Positions 1 through 6,456 are shown, numbered from the stretch's first letter. The stretch is DNA of 8,247 bases from Burkholderiales bacterium (GCA_006227785.1 SBFU01000285.1:1-8247), one strand, 5' to 3'. Made by a program: numbers and translations. The notes: a model not told the origin generated them from the sequence alone.

Positions 1-35
1 GTGGCCATGTGGATGTCACGGACCTCCCGGGGCAT
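1..35 (-). CDS. possible 5' end of a divergent gene, cut by the window edge
   Basis: On the minus strand an ATG at 35 opens a frame reading MPREVRDIHMA before the window ends. Ten of these eleven codons end in G or C, like the real genes here, and no stop occurs. The frame is also open upstream of the ATG, so the true start could lie a little further right. No Shine-Dalgarno sequence is visible. The product cannot be recognised from eleven residues. A competing reading is the tail of a plus-strand gene ending at the TGA at 81-83, whose codon bias is weaker. The region may also be non-coding. Confidence 0.25.
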   Translation of the reverse strand, partial: MPREVRDIHMA

Positions 36-78
36 GTCGGTCGACGACAATGGCGGCTGGGGAGTCCAGACAACAGTC

Positions 79-102
79 GGTGACCGGCCTGTTGCGGTCA
101 CC
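79..102. promoter_or_regulatory. 8-bp perfect inverted repeat upstream of the BLUF gene (operator or terminator)
   Basis: GGTGACCG at 79-86 and CGGTCACC at 95-102 are perfect inverted repeats separated by 8 bases. The repeat ends 17 bases before the ATG of the BLUF gene. Arms of 8 with a spacer of 8 would suit a dimeric DNA-binding regulator of the BLUF gene and of any divergent gene to the left. Short T-runs follow (TTTT at 106-109 and 113-116), so a rho-independent terminator for an upstream plus-strand gene is the alternative. The symmetry is seen directly; the role is inferred. Confidence 0.45.
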
Positions 103-119
103 ACGTTTTGCATTTTCCC

Positions 120-1145
120 ATGGAGTCCGACACCAACGACAGCCCGCCAGGCGAGTGCCCCGATGGCCATGGCGCACCGTCTGAAGAGCCGGTGCTCAGG
201 GTCATCTACTCCAGCATCAGCCGCCTGTACGGGCCCGTTCTGGCCGAGATGCGCCGCATCCGCGACCAGGCGAGCCGCCACAACGGTCCGGACGGCATCC
301 GCGTGGCGCTGCTGCACAAGTCCGGCTACTTCGTGCAGTGGGCCGAAGGTCCGCCCGTGGCCGTCGAACGGTTGCTGGAACGTGTGACCACGGACACACG
401 TCACCATGGTCTGCGGGTGCTGCACCGCAGCCTCGGGCGCCGCCGCCTGTTCATGCCATGGATCGGGGCCATCGTGCAGAGCGACGAGGTGCCGGCCGTG
501 ATGGCGGCCCGCATCAGGCGCATGACGCAGGCCCTGAATGACGACCGGCTTGGAAAAGAGCCGGCCCAGGTCTGGGCCTGGCTGTGCGCGCCACCCCAGC
601 CCGACATGCCCCGGCCAGGTGGTGCGGGATTGCGCGTGATGCTGCTGTCGGCACGCGGTCGCCACTCGTTCGACCTGCTGCGCTGGGTGGCTGAGCACTA
701 CCGGCGACCGATCGTCTCGCGCCGTTTTGCGGCGGCAGCCGACGATGTGCCCGACGTGGCCAGCGACTACCTGGACCTGCCCCACGACGACATGCCGGGA
801 GGCCTGCGGCTGGTGGCCCACGCACGGCACAGCCTGACCATGGGCGTGGCCCACGCCTTTCTGCCCGATCACCGCGCGGTGGTGATCCGGCTGGACGACG
901 ACATCGAGCGCAACCGCCAGCTGCTGGGCAGGCTCATCGGGGTGTGCGAGCAGGTGCAGCACCGCTTGCCCATCTTGGGCCTCGGGCACCCTCATTCAGG
1001 GCAGGATGTCCTGGCCGCCCAGGCGCGCGCCATGGGTCACGAATGGATGGACGTGACGGTACCCCCCGGACTGGCCTCCGAAGCCGATCACTGGGCATGC
1101 CTGTCGTCCGCCCTCAGGCAACTGGGGGCCTCCCGGACGGGCTGA
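120..1145 (+). CDS. BLUF-domain blue-light sensor with a C-terminal degenerate GTPase-like domain
   Basis: A 341-residue protein whose N-terminal ~125 residues resemble a BLUF domain, the FAD-binding blue-light sensor fold. The residues of the photocycle hydrogen-bond network are in place: Tyr30 (in VIYSS), Asn55 (in RHNGPDG) and Gln73 (in GYFVQWAEG), plus Trp114. The Gln-to-Trp spacing of 41 is that of Gln63 and Trp104 in AppA. The usual Met two residues after the Trp is Gly116, and the common Ile-Thr-Gly stretch reads I60-R61-V62, so photochemistry may be altered. Residues ~170-338 form a second domain of alternating hydrophobic strands and helices. Its order resembles small MglA/Ras-like GTPases, but the P-loop position (SARGRHSF, 177-184) lacks the Lys. 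No EAL, GGDEF or kinase output domain is seen. ATG at 120 was preferred to the in-frame TTG at 108; neither has a convincing Shine-Dalgarno. It converges on the lactate dehydrogenase gene, 18 bp away, with no terminator visible between them. Confidence 0.85.
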   Translation: MESDTNDSPPGECPDGHGAPSEEPVLRVIYSSISRLYGPVLAEMRRIRDQASRHNGPDGIRVALLHKSGYFVQWAEGPPVAVERLLERVTTDTRHHGLRVLHRSLGRRRLFMPWIGAIVQSDEVPAVMAARIRRMTQALNDDRLGKEPAQVWAWLCAPPQPDMPRPGGAGLRVMLLSARGRHSFDLLRWVAEHYRRPIVSRRFAAAADDVPDVASDYLDLPHDDMPGGLRLVAHARHSLTMGVAHAFLPDHRAVVIRLDDDIERNRQLLGRLIGVCEQVQHRLPILGLGHPHSGQDVLAAQARAMGHEWMDVTVPPGLASEADHWACLSSALRQLGASRTG

Positions 1146-1163
1146 TCCAGGCCGCAGGCGTCT

Positions 1164-2321
1164 TCATCCGGCGACCGGGAACGTGCCCGGCAGCAGGATG
1201 GACTTGTCCACGGTGTCGACCTGCGTGTGACCGCAGAAGGCCATGGTCAGGTCCAGTTCCTTGTGCAGGATCTCCAGGCATTTGGTGACGCCGGCTTCGC
1301 CCATGGCGCCCAGGCCGTACAGGAAGGGCCGCCCGATATAGGTGCCCTGTGCACCCAGGGCACGGGCCTTGAGCACGTCCTGGCCGCTGCGGATGCCGCC
1401 GTCCATGTGGATCTCGATCTGGCCACCCACGGCGTCAACGATGGTGGGCAGGCATTCGATGCTGCTTTGCGCGCCGTCCAGCTGCCGGCCACCATGGTTG
1501 GACACGATCAGCGCATCGGCGCCGGACTTGACGGCCAGCTTCGCGTCCTCGACGTCCTGGATGCCCTTGAGGATGAGTTTGCCACCCCAGCGGTTCTTGA
1601 TCCACTCGACGTCGCCCCAGTTGAGCGCCGGGTCGAACTGCTGTGCCGTCCAGCTGGAGAGGCTGCTCATGTCGGCCACGCCGGTCACGTGACCGACAAT
1701 GTTGCCGAACTGGCGCCGCGGCGTGCCCAGCATGCCCAGCGCCCAGCGCGGTTTGGTGGCGATGTTGATCATGTTGGCGATGGTCAGCTTGGGCGGCGCC
1801 GACAGGCCGTTCTTGAGATCCTTGTGGCGCTGGCCCAGGATCTGCAAGTCCAGCGTCAGCACCAGGGCCGAGCAGTTGGCGGCCTTGGCGCGGTCGATCA
1901 GGCGCTCGATGAAACCGCGGTCCTTCATCACGTAGAGCTGGAACCAGAAGCCCTCCCCGGCGTGTTTCGCCACGTCCTCGATCGAGCAGATGCTCATGGT
2001 CGAAAGCGTGAAGGGGATGCCGAACTTCTTGGCCGCGCGCGCTGCCAGAATCTCGCCGTCGGCATGCTGCATGCCGGTCAGGCCGGTGGGCGCGATGGCC
2101 ACCGGCATGGCCACCTTCTGGCCAATCATGGTGGTGGCGGTGGAGCGGTTCTCCATGTTGACGGCCACGCGCTGGCGCAGCTTGATCTTCTGGAAGTCGT
2201 CGTTGTTGGCGCGGTAGGTGCTCTCGGTCCAGGAGCCGGAGTCGGCATAGTCGTAGAACATGCGCGGCACGCGTTTCTGGGCCAGGATGCGCAGGTCTTC
2301 GATGTTGGTGATCACGGTCAT
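1164..2321 (-). CDS. lldD: FMN-dependent L-lactate dehydrogenase / 2-hydroxy-acid oxidase
   Basis: A 385-residue flavoenzyme of the FMN-dependent alpha-hydroxy-acid dehydrogenase family, which oxidises L-2-hydroxy acids to 2-oxo acids; bacterial LldD passes the electrons to the respiratory quinone pool. The family active-site signature SNHGGRQ lies at 274-280, with catalytic base His276 and substrate-binding Arg279. Other conserved sites are Tyr25 (FYDYADSG), PTGLTGM at 78-84, Tyr130 (FQLYV), Lys252 (LILKG), the FMN-phosphate loop DGGIRSG at 307-313 and GRPFLYG at 330-336. Full length is as expected (E. coli LldD is about 396). The start at 2321 follows GGAG at 2334-2331 with a 9-base gap and gives the usual N-terminus; the longer frame from 2375 has no such support. 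It lies 94 bp downstream of the kinase/ATPase gene on the same strand. No lactate permease or LldR-type regulator lies nearby. L-lactate is the best guess; mandelate, glycolate or another 2-hydroxy acid cannot be excluded, so the symbol is tentative. Confidence 0.93.
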   Translation of the reverse strand: MTVITNIEDLRILAQKRVPRMFYDYADSGSWTESTYRANNDDFQKIKLRQRVAVNMENRSTATTMIGQKVAMPVAIAPTGLTGMQHADGEILAARAAKKFGIPFTLSTMSICSIEDVAKHAGEGFWFQLYVMKDRGFIERLIDRAKAANCSALVLTLDLQILGQRHKDLKNGLSAPPKLTIANMINIATKPRWALGMLGTPRRQFGNIVGHVTGVADMSSLSSWTAQQFDPALNWGDVEWIKNRWGGKLILKGIQDVEDAKLAVKSGADALIVSNHGGRQLDGAQSSIECLPTIVDAVGGQIEIHMDGGIRSGQDVLKARALGAQGTYIGRPFLYGLGAMGEAGVTKCLEILHKELDLTMAFCGHTQVDTVDKSILLPGTFPVAG

Positions 2322-2358
2322 GGGTTTTGTCTCCGGGGGCCAAGTCTGGAATGCCACG

Positions 2359-2384
2359 ATATTAGCCACGCCCATCGTCGATGG
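2359..2384 (-). promoter_or_regulatory. candidate lldD promoter with an overlapping palindrome
   Basis: Reading the minus strand towards lldD, a -10-like TAATAT lies at 2364-2359, about 40 bases before the start codon, in a short AT-richer patch. No good -35 hexamer sits at the expected spacing. Just upstream, at 2384-2372, is a 13-base palindrome with arms CCATCG and CGATGG around one base. It would occupy the -35/-10 spacer, where a repressor or activator could act. The sequences are seen directly; the promoter role is inferred and weak. Confidence 0.35.
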
Positions 2385-2415
2385 CTTGTGAAAGCGGGCC
2401 TCGGGTGATTGAAAT

Positions 2416-3966
2416 TTATTGAGGCAGGGTGCAGGCCCGCTCGATGTCGGTCAGGGGTTCGGACCAGCCCAGCTGCTGCTCGAGCACCGCCAGCGTGGCC
2501 TCCGAGGCATCGCTGCCCGCGGCCTGACGGGCGCGGATGCGCTCGCGCAAGGTCTCGACCGGCGCTTCGCAGGCAAGGATGGCAAAGGGCACGTCCTGTG
2601 TTCGGGCCAGGTCGGCGAATGCCTGGCGCTCGTGCTGACGCAAGAAGGCTGCATCGACCATCACGCGCCAGCCCTGGCCCAGCAGTTCGGCCGTGCGCGA
2701 GCGCAGGCTGGCGTAGGTGTCACCGTGCGCCTGCGCCGAATACAGCCCGGTGTTCAGCCCAGAGCCACTGGCTGCCAGCGCGGCCAGCCCGTGCAGTCGC
2801 TTGCGCTCCACGTCCGAGCGCAGGCGGATGGCCCGGCCGTCCGCCTGTGCCGCCAGCCAGCGCGTCGATGCCCAGGTCTTGCCGCTACCCGACAGCCCGT
2901 GGGTGATCACCAGGCAGGGCGTGGGCGCATCGGGCGGCAGCCCGGCCAGGCGGGATGCCAGTCTCAGATAGGACCGGGCCGCTTCCAGCGCCTGGCCGGC
3001 CAGGTCACTGCCAGCATCCAGCTGGCGCCAGCGGATGCCCGCCACCTTGGCCCGCACCAGGGCACGGTAGACCGCAAAAAAGGGCAGCACCACCGGTGCG
3101 CTCACGTCGCCGCTGGCGTCCAGCCATTCGCTCAGCAGCACGTTGGCCAGTCCGACCTGGCCCATGTGCCAAAGATCCATCCAGGTGAAGGCGATGTCGC
3201 TGGCCATGTCGATCCAGCGCAGCGCGTCGTTGAATTCGATGGCGTCGAAGGCCACCACCCCGTCCTCCAGCCGCAGCAGGTTGGCCAGGTGGAGGTCGCC
3301 GTGACCCTCGCGGACCCGGCCTTCGGCGCGGCGCTGTTGCAGCGTCGGACCCAGTTGCCTGAGCATCGCTTCCGTCCAGTCAGACAGGGCACCAACCAGG
3401 CGCAGGTCTTCGGTGTCGGACAGCGTCTCGCGCAACGAGCCCAGGTTGTCCCGCGCAAAACCGGCCACGTCATCGGGTCTGCCCCAGGGGCTGTCGGCAT
3501 CGGCCACCGCAGCCGTGGCCTGGAAGTCCGCCACATGCCGCGCCAGCGCCTGCAACATGGGCAGGGTCAGTTCGCCCCTGGCGGCCACATGGTCCAGCCG
3601 GTCGGTCTCGGGAAAACGGCGCATCTGCACGGCCCACTCGATGGCCTGCGACGGGTCGCCACCGATGACCGGCGTCTGCGGCGTCCCGGTGATGGGCAGG
3701 GCCGCCAGGTAAATTCGAGCAGACTGGTCGACCGGCGCAAACCGGCCGTTGACCCGCATTTCCGCCGCGCAGGCCGAGCGGCGCCGGTCCAGGGTCGAGA
3801 AGTCCATGAACGTCAGGGCCACCGGTTTCTTGATCTTGTACGCCCGCTCGCCGGCCAGCAGCACCCAGGCGCCATGGGTCTGCAGCAGATCCACCCGGTC
3901 AACCGGATGCGGATAGCGGGCCGGGTCCAGCAGGGCGTCGATCAGGGGCGGGACATCGGGGCGCAT
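2416..3966 (-). CDS. APH-like kinase fused to a P-loop ATPase (COG2187/COG0645-type), substrate unknown
   Basis: A 516-residue protein of the family annotated as bifunctional aminoglycoside phosphotransferase/ATP-binding protein. The N-terminal part (about 1-330) is an aminoglycoside-phosphotransferase-like kinase: nucleotide-site lysines in AYKIKKPV (Lys44/Lys46), the family block MDFSTLDRRR, the catalytic loop HGDLHLANLL (His222, Asp224, Asn229) and a metal-binding Asp241 in AFDAIEF. The C-terminal part (about 350-516) is a P-loop NTPase with Walker A GLSGSGKT at 357-364 (Lys363), resembling small-molecule kinases. Length and order are normal for the family, so the two domains are not a local fusion. 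Despite the name, resistance is not implied; the substrate is unknown. The frame continues upstream to 4986, but beyond 3966 it only mirrors the acyl-CoA synthetase gene, so ATG at 3966 is taken. No Shine-Dalgarno precedes it. It may be cotranscribed with lldD (94-bp gap). Confidence 0.92.
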   Translation of the reverse strand: MRPDVPPLIDALLDPARYPHPVDRVDLLQTHGAWVLLAGERAYKIKKPVALTFMDFSTLDRRRSACAAEMRVNGRFAPVDQSARIYLAALPITGTPQTPVIGGDPSQAIEWAVQMRRFPETDRLDHVAARGELTLPMLQALARHVADFQATAAVADADSPWGRPDDVAGFARDNLGSLRETLSDTEDLRLVGALSDWTEAMLRQLGPTLQQRRAEGRVREGHGDLHLANLLRLEDGVVAFDAIEFNDALRWIDMASDIAFTWMDLWHMGQVGLANVLLSEWLDASGDVSAPVVLPFFAVYRALVRAKVAGIRWRQLDAGSDLAGQALEAARSYLRLASRLAGLPPDAPTPCLVITHGLSGSGKTWASTRWLAAQADGRAIRLRSDVERKRLHGLAALAASGSGLNTGLYSAQAHGDTYASLRSRTAELLGQGWRVMVDAAFLRQHERQAFADLARTQDVPFAILACEAPVETLRERIRARQAAGSDASEATLAVLEQQLGWSEPLTDIERACTLPQ

Positions 3967-4008
3967 GGCTTGAATGTATCGTGTCGGAAAACGCTTCGGA
4001 GACCCACC
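3967..4008. promoter_or_regulatory. 42-bp divergent intergenic region with overlapping -10-like hexamers
   Basis: Only 42 bases separate the start codons of the kinase/ATPase (minus) and acyl-CoA synthetase (plus) genes. TACATT at 3978-3973 (minus) lies six bases before the ATG at 3966; TATCGT at 3977-3982 (plus) lies 26 bases before the GTG at 4009. The two overlap on opposite strands. Neither has a convincing -35, and any -35 for the plus gene would fall inside the minus gene's coding sequence. The Shine-Dalgarno GGAG for the plus gene is clear at 3998-4001. Promoter assignments are speculative. Confidence 0.3.
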
Positions 4009-5532
4009 GTGAACCTCGCCCACCTTCTGCAGCGCAAGGCGCTCGAGCACCCGGACCGTCCCGCCATCTTCAGCGGTGACCGGGCCGTGGCCACCCACAC
4101 CCAATGGGCGCAGCGCGCAGCGCGCATTGGTGCGCGTTTGCGAGCTGCGGGCTTGCAGCCTGGCGACCGCGTCGTGCTGTTCATGCGCAACCACCCGCGC
4201 TACCTGGAACTGCTGTTCGGCGCCTGGTGGGCCGGGCTGGTGGTGGTGCCGGTCAACGCCAAGCTGCACCTCAGGGAAGTGCAGTGGATCGTGGAGAACG
4301 CCGGCGCGCGTTGGGCCTTTGTCACCTCGGACATCGTGCCCGACCCGGGGGAGCTCACCGGGCTGGATGGCGTGATGGATGTGGACAGCGCCGAGTGCGA
4401 CGCCTGGATCGGCGAAGGCCAGGGCCTGCCCGAGATGGAAGACCGCGCCCCCGACGACACCGCCTGGCTGTTCTACACCAGCGGCACCACCGGCCGGCCC
4501 AAGGGCGTGATGATCACGCACCGCAACCTGCTCACCATGGGCCTGGGCTACTTCAACGACGTCGACCATGTGGACCCGCAGGACGCCATCGTCTACGCCG
4601 CGCCCATGTCGCACGGGGCGGGGCTTTACGCCATTCCGCACCTCATGGCCGGCGCGCGGCACGTGGTGCCCGCCTCGGGCGGGTTCGACGCCGCCGAGCT
4701 GTTCGAGCTCGGCCGCCAGCTGGGGCCCCTCGCGCTGTTTGCCGCGCCCACCATCGTCAAGCGCATCGTCGACGAAGCCGAGGCGCAGGGCCTCACGCCC
4801 GAGCAGTGCAGCCACAGCTTCAAGACCATCGTCTACGGCGGCGCGCCCATGTACGCCGCCGACATCCGCCGCGCGTTGCGCACCATGGGCCCGCGCTTCG
4901 TGCAGATCTATGGCCAGGGCGAAAGCCCCATGACCGGCACCGCCCTCAGCCGCGCTCACCTGGCCGACACCGCGCACCCGCGGCACGAAGAACGCATCGC
5001 CTCCGTCGGCGTGGCACAGACCCCCGTGCGCATCCGCGTGGCGGGGCCCGACGGGCGATCACTGCCCGCGGGCGAGGTGGGCGAGGTGCTGATCAAGGGC
5101 GACAGCGTCATGGCCGGCTACTGGCGCAACCCCGAGGCCACCCAGGCCGCCATCCGCGACGGCTGGCTGTGGACCGGCGACATGGGCGCGCTCGACGCCG
5201 ACGGCTTCCTCACCCTCAAGGACCGCAGCAAGGACCTGATCATCAGCGGCGGCAGCAACATCTACCCGCGCGAGGTCGAAGAGGTGCTGCTGCACGCACC
5301 CGGCGTGGCCGAAGTCGCCGTGGTCGGCGCGCCCGATACCGAATGGGGCGAAATTGTGGTGGCGTTTGTCGTGCCGCAGCCTGGGGCAGTGCTGGACGCG
5401 AAGACGCTCGACACCTTCTGCCTGGACCAGATCGCCCGCTTCAAACGGCCCAAGCGCTACGAGTTCGTCGAGGCGCTGCCGAAGAACAACTATGGGAAGG
5501 TGTTGAAGACGGTGTTGCGGGGGCGTATGTGA
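4009..5532 (+). CDS. AMP-dependent acyl-CoA synthetase/ligase
   Basis: A 507-residue member of the ANL adenylate-forming superfamily: it activates a carboxylic acid with ATP to an acyl-AMP, then transfers the acyl group to coenzyme A. The core motifs appear in order: phosphate-binding loop YTSGTTGRPKG (156-166), YGQGES (301-306, Glu305), WTGD (Asp391, ribose binding), DRSKDLIISGG with Arg406 at the domain hinge, GSNIYPREVEE, and the C-terminal NYGKVLK with the likely catalytic Lys497. Length is normal. The Thr of the usual YGxTE motif is Gly here. Start is GTG at 4009, preceded by GGAG at 3998-4001 with a 7-base gap; the open frame runs far upstream but that part only mirrors the kinase gene. 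It stands alone on its strand and converges on the monooxygenase-GNAT gene 16 bp away. The acid substrate (fatty, aromatic or short-chain) cannot be told from sequence. Confidence 0.94.
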   Translation: MNLAHLLQRKALEHPDRPAIFSGDRAVATHTQWAQRAARIGARLRAAGLQPGDRVVLFMRNHPRYLELLFGAWWAGLVVVPVNAKLHLREVQWIVENAGARWAFVTSDIVPDPGELTGLDGVMDVDSAECDAWIGEGQGLPEMEDRAPDDTAWLFYTSGTTGRPKGVMITHRNLLTMGLGYFNDVDHVDPQDAIVYAAPMSHGAGLYAIPHLMAGARHVVPASGGFDAAELFELGRQLGPLALFAAPTIVKRIVDEAEAQGLTPEQCSHSFKTIVYGGAPMYAADIRRALRTMGPRFVQIYGQGESPMTGTALSRAHLADTAHPRHEERIASVGVAQTPVRIRVAGPDGRSLPAGEVGEVLIKGDSVMAGYWRNPEATQAAIRDGWLWTGDMGALDADGFLTLKDRSKDLIISGGSNIYPREVEEVLLHAPGVAEVAVVGAPDTEWGEIVVAFVVPQPGAVLDAKTLDTFCLDQIARFKRPKRYEFVEALPKNNYGKVLKTVLRGRM

Positions 5533-5548
5533 ACCGTCGCCTGCAGGT

Positions 5549-6403
5549 TTACGCCAAGTACAGTGCCATGAAGCGACTGAACGGATCGGCCCGGTAGTCC
5601 GCAAACGGCCCGCATTCCACAAACCCGAACCGCCGGTACATTGCCAGTGCCGGTTCAAACGCGGGTGTGCTGCCGGTCTCCAGGCTGACCCGCGCGTAGC
5701 CTCGCTGGCGGGCCAGGTTCAGCAGCTCGGTCAGGATGGCCTGCGCGGCGCCCTGGCGCAGGTGGCGCGCACTGGTGCGCATGGACTTGAGTTCGCCGTG
5801 GCCGCCTTCGTTGGCGGTGGTGGGCGTCAGTTCCTTCAGGGCGCCCATGGCGACCAGTTCGCCCTCGTCCCCCGGCTGGGCGTCGGGCGCGCGCCGCCAG
5901 GCGGTGAGGAAGGTGATCTCGGGCCGGCGCAGTCCGTCCAGGTCAAGCGCATGCACGCTCTCAGGGGGTGAATCGGCGTGCATGCCGGCCAGGTGTTCCT
6001 TCAGCAAGGCCAGCACCTGCGGATGGGTCAGTGTCCGGTCGGTCCGGATGTCAAAAGTGCTGTCCGTGCGATGGTGGACCGGACAGGCCTTGCCTGCGGC
6101 CACATGGCCATAGGCCCGTTCCACCCGCGCCACCCGCACATCGAACTGGGCGTACCAGCGCTCACGCCCGAGTTCGCGGGCAGCCTGGTGGTCCACCTGG
6201 GCCTTCCAGGCGGCGATGGCGGCTTCGGATGTCCAGTACGACACCGTGATGCCGAACCCGTCGGTACCACGGGCACTGTGGACACCGAGGAATCCCGGCT
6301 GCTGGCGGGCCAGGGCCTCCATCTGGTCGGCCATGGCCGCGTAGCCCTGGTCACCTTCGGTGCGTTGCGATGAAAAAATGACGGCGTAGTACGGCGGTTC
6401 CAT
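5549..6403 (-). CDS. fusion: ABM-like monooxygenase domain + YsnE-like GNAT N-acetyltransferase
   Basis: A 284-residue protein with two parts usually met as separate small proteins. Residues ~1-100 are an antibiotic-biosynthesis-monooxygenase (ABM) ferredoxin-like domain: YYAVIFSSQRTEGD at 5-18, QQPGFLGV, ITVSYWTSEAAIAAW at 52-66, then RWYAQFDVRVARVERAYG up to 99, where stand-alone relatives normally stop. A short linker (about 100-115, AAGKACPVHHRTDS) leads to a GNAT domain (116-284) of the YsnE type: MHADSPPESVHAL (141-153), the GALKEL strand, HGELKSMRT, the acetyl-CoA loop around RHLRQGAAQAIL, SLETGS and MYRRFGFVECGPFADY. GNATs move acetyl from acetyl-CoA to an amine; the substrate is unknown. 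No stop or frame change separates the parts. ATG at 6403 follows GGGAG (6414-6410) at 6 bases; the frame's extension to 6607 mirrors the hemerythrin gene. It lies 53 bp downstream of hemerythrin, probably cotranscribed. Confidence 0.9.
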   Translation of the reverse strand: MEPPYYAVIFSSQRTEGDQGYAAMADQMEALARQQPGFLGVHSARGTDGFGITVSYWTSEAAIAAWKAQVDHQAARELGRERWYAQFDVRVARVERAYGHVAAGKACPVHHRTDSTFDIRTDRTLTHPQVLALLKEHLAGMHADSPPESVHALDLDGLRRPEITFLTAWRRAPDAQPGDEGELVAMGALKELTPTTANEGGHGELKSMRTSARHLRQGAAQAILTELLNLARQRGYARVSLETGSTPAFEPALAMYRRFGFVECGPFADYRADPFSRFMALYLA

Positions 6404-6408
6404 GCGGT

Positions 6409-6422
6409 GCTCCCTCGGGAGC
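6409..6422 (-). promoter_or_regulatory. small hairpin containing the ribosome-binding site of the ABM-GNAT gene
   Basis: The 14 bases at 6409-6422 form a perfect inverted repeat, GCTCCC-GA-GGGAGC on the minus strand; as RNA it would fold with five or six pairs and a loop of two to four bases. The GGGAG in its 3' arm is the Shine-Dalgarno of the gene starting at 6403, so folding would hide it. The symmetry is direct; control of translation is inference. Confidence 0.4.
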
Positions 6423-6442
6423 GCATGGTGCCACAGCTTTCG

Positions 6443-6456
6443 GCCGCTTCGGCGGC
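6443..6456 (-). other. GC-rich hairpin directly after the hemerythrin stop codon
   Basis: GCCGC and GCGGC at 6456-6452 and 6447-6443 (minus strand) pair around a four-base CGAA loop, starting immediately after the hemerythrin stop codon. There is no U-run after it, so it is not a standard intrinsic terminator. It could slow 3' exonucleases or partly attenuate transcription into the ABM-GNAT gene. Confidence 0.35.

Noticed and set aside
3..83. C-terminal tail of a plus-strand gene ending at the TGA at 81-83
   Set aside because: Third-position GC drops in its second half and nothing is recognisable; kept only as an alternative to the divergent minus-strand start.
1..387. 128-residue plus-strand frame at the left edge overlapping the BLUF gene
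   Set aside because: Its translation is Ser/Ala/Thr/Pro-rich without motifs, while the overlapping frame encodes the BLUF domain.
1227..2408. 393-residue plus-strand frame opposite lldD
   Set aside because: Antisense shadow; the minus strand carries an intact flavoenzyme with all active-site residues.
2416..3966. Antibiotic-resistance gene (aminoglycoside phosphotransferase)
   Set aside because: The domain is only APH-like and fused to a P-loop ATPase in a common housekeeping-type family; nothing shows aminoglycoside activity.
2419..4008. Upstream extension of the acyl-CoA synthetase frame
   Set aside because: It mirrors the kinase/ATPase gene, and a strong Shine-Dalgarno precedes the GTG at 4009, where the family N-terminus begins.
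3967..4986. Upstream extension of the minus-strand kinase/ATPase frame to 856 residues
   Set aside because: This part is antisense to the acyl-CoA synthetase and has low-complexity His/Gly/Ala-rich sequence; family homology begins at the ATG at 3966.
5540..5547. Palindrome CCTGCAGG in the convergent gap after the acyl-CoA synthetase
   Set aside because: An eight-base palindrome by itself is expected by chance in GC-rich DNA and lacks terminator features.
4104..5597. 497-residue plus-strand frame inside the acyl-CoA synthetase
   Set aside because: Arg/Ala/His-rich out-of-frame translation typical of high-GC DNA; no domain motifs.
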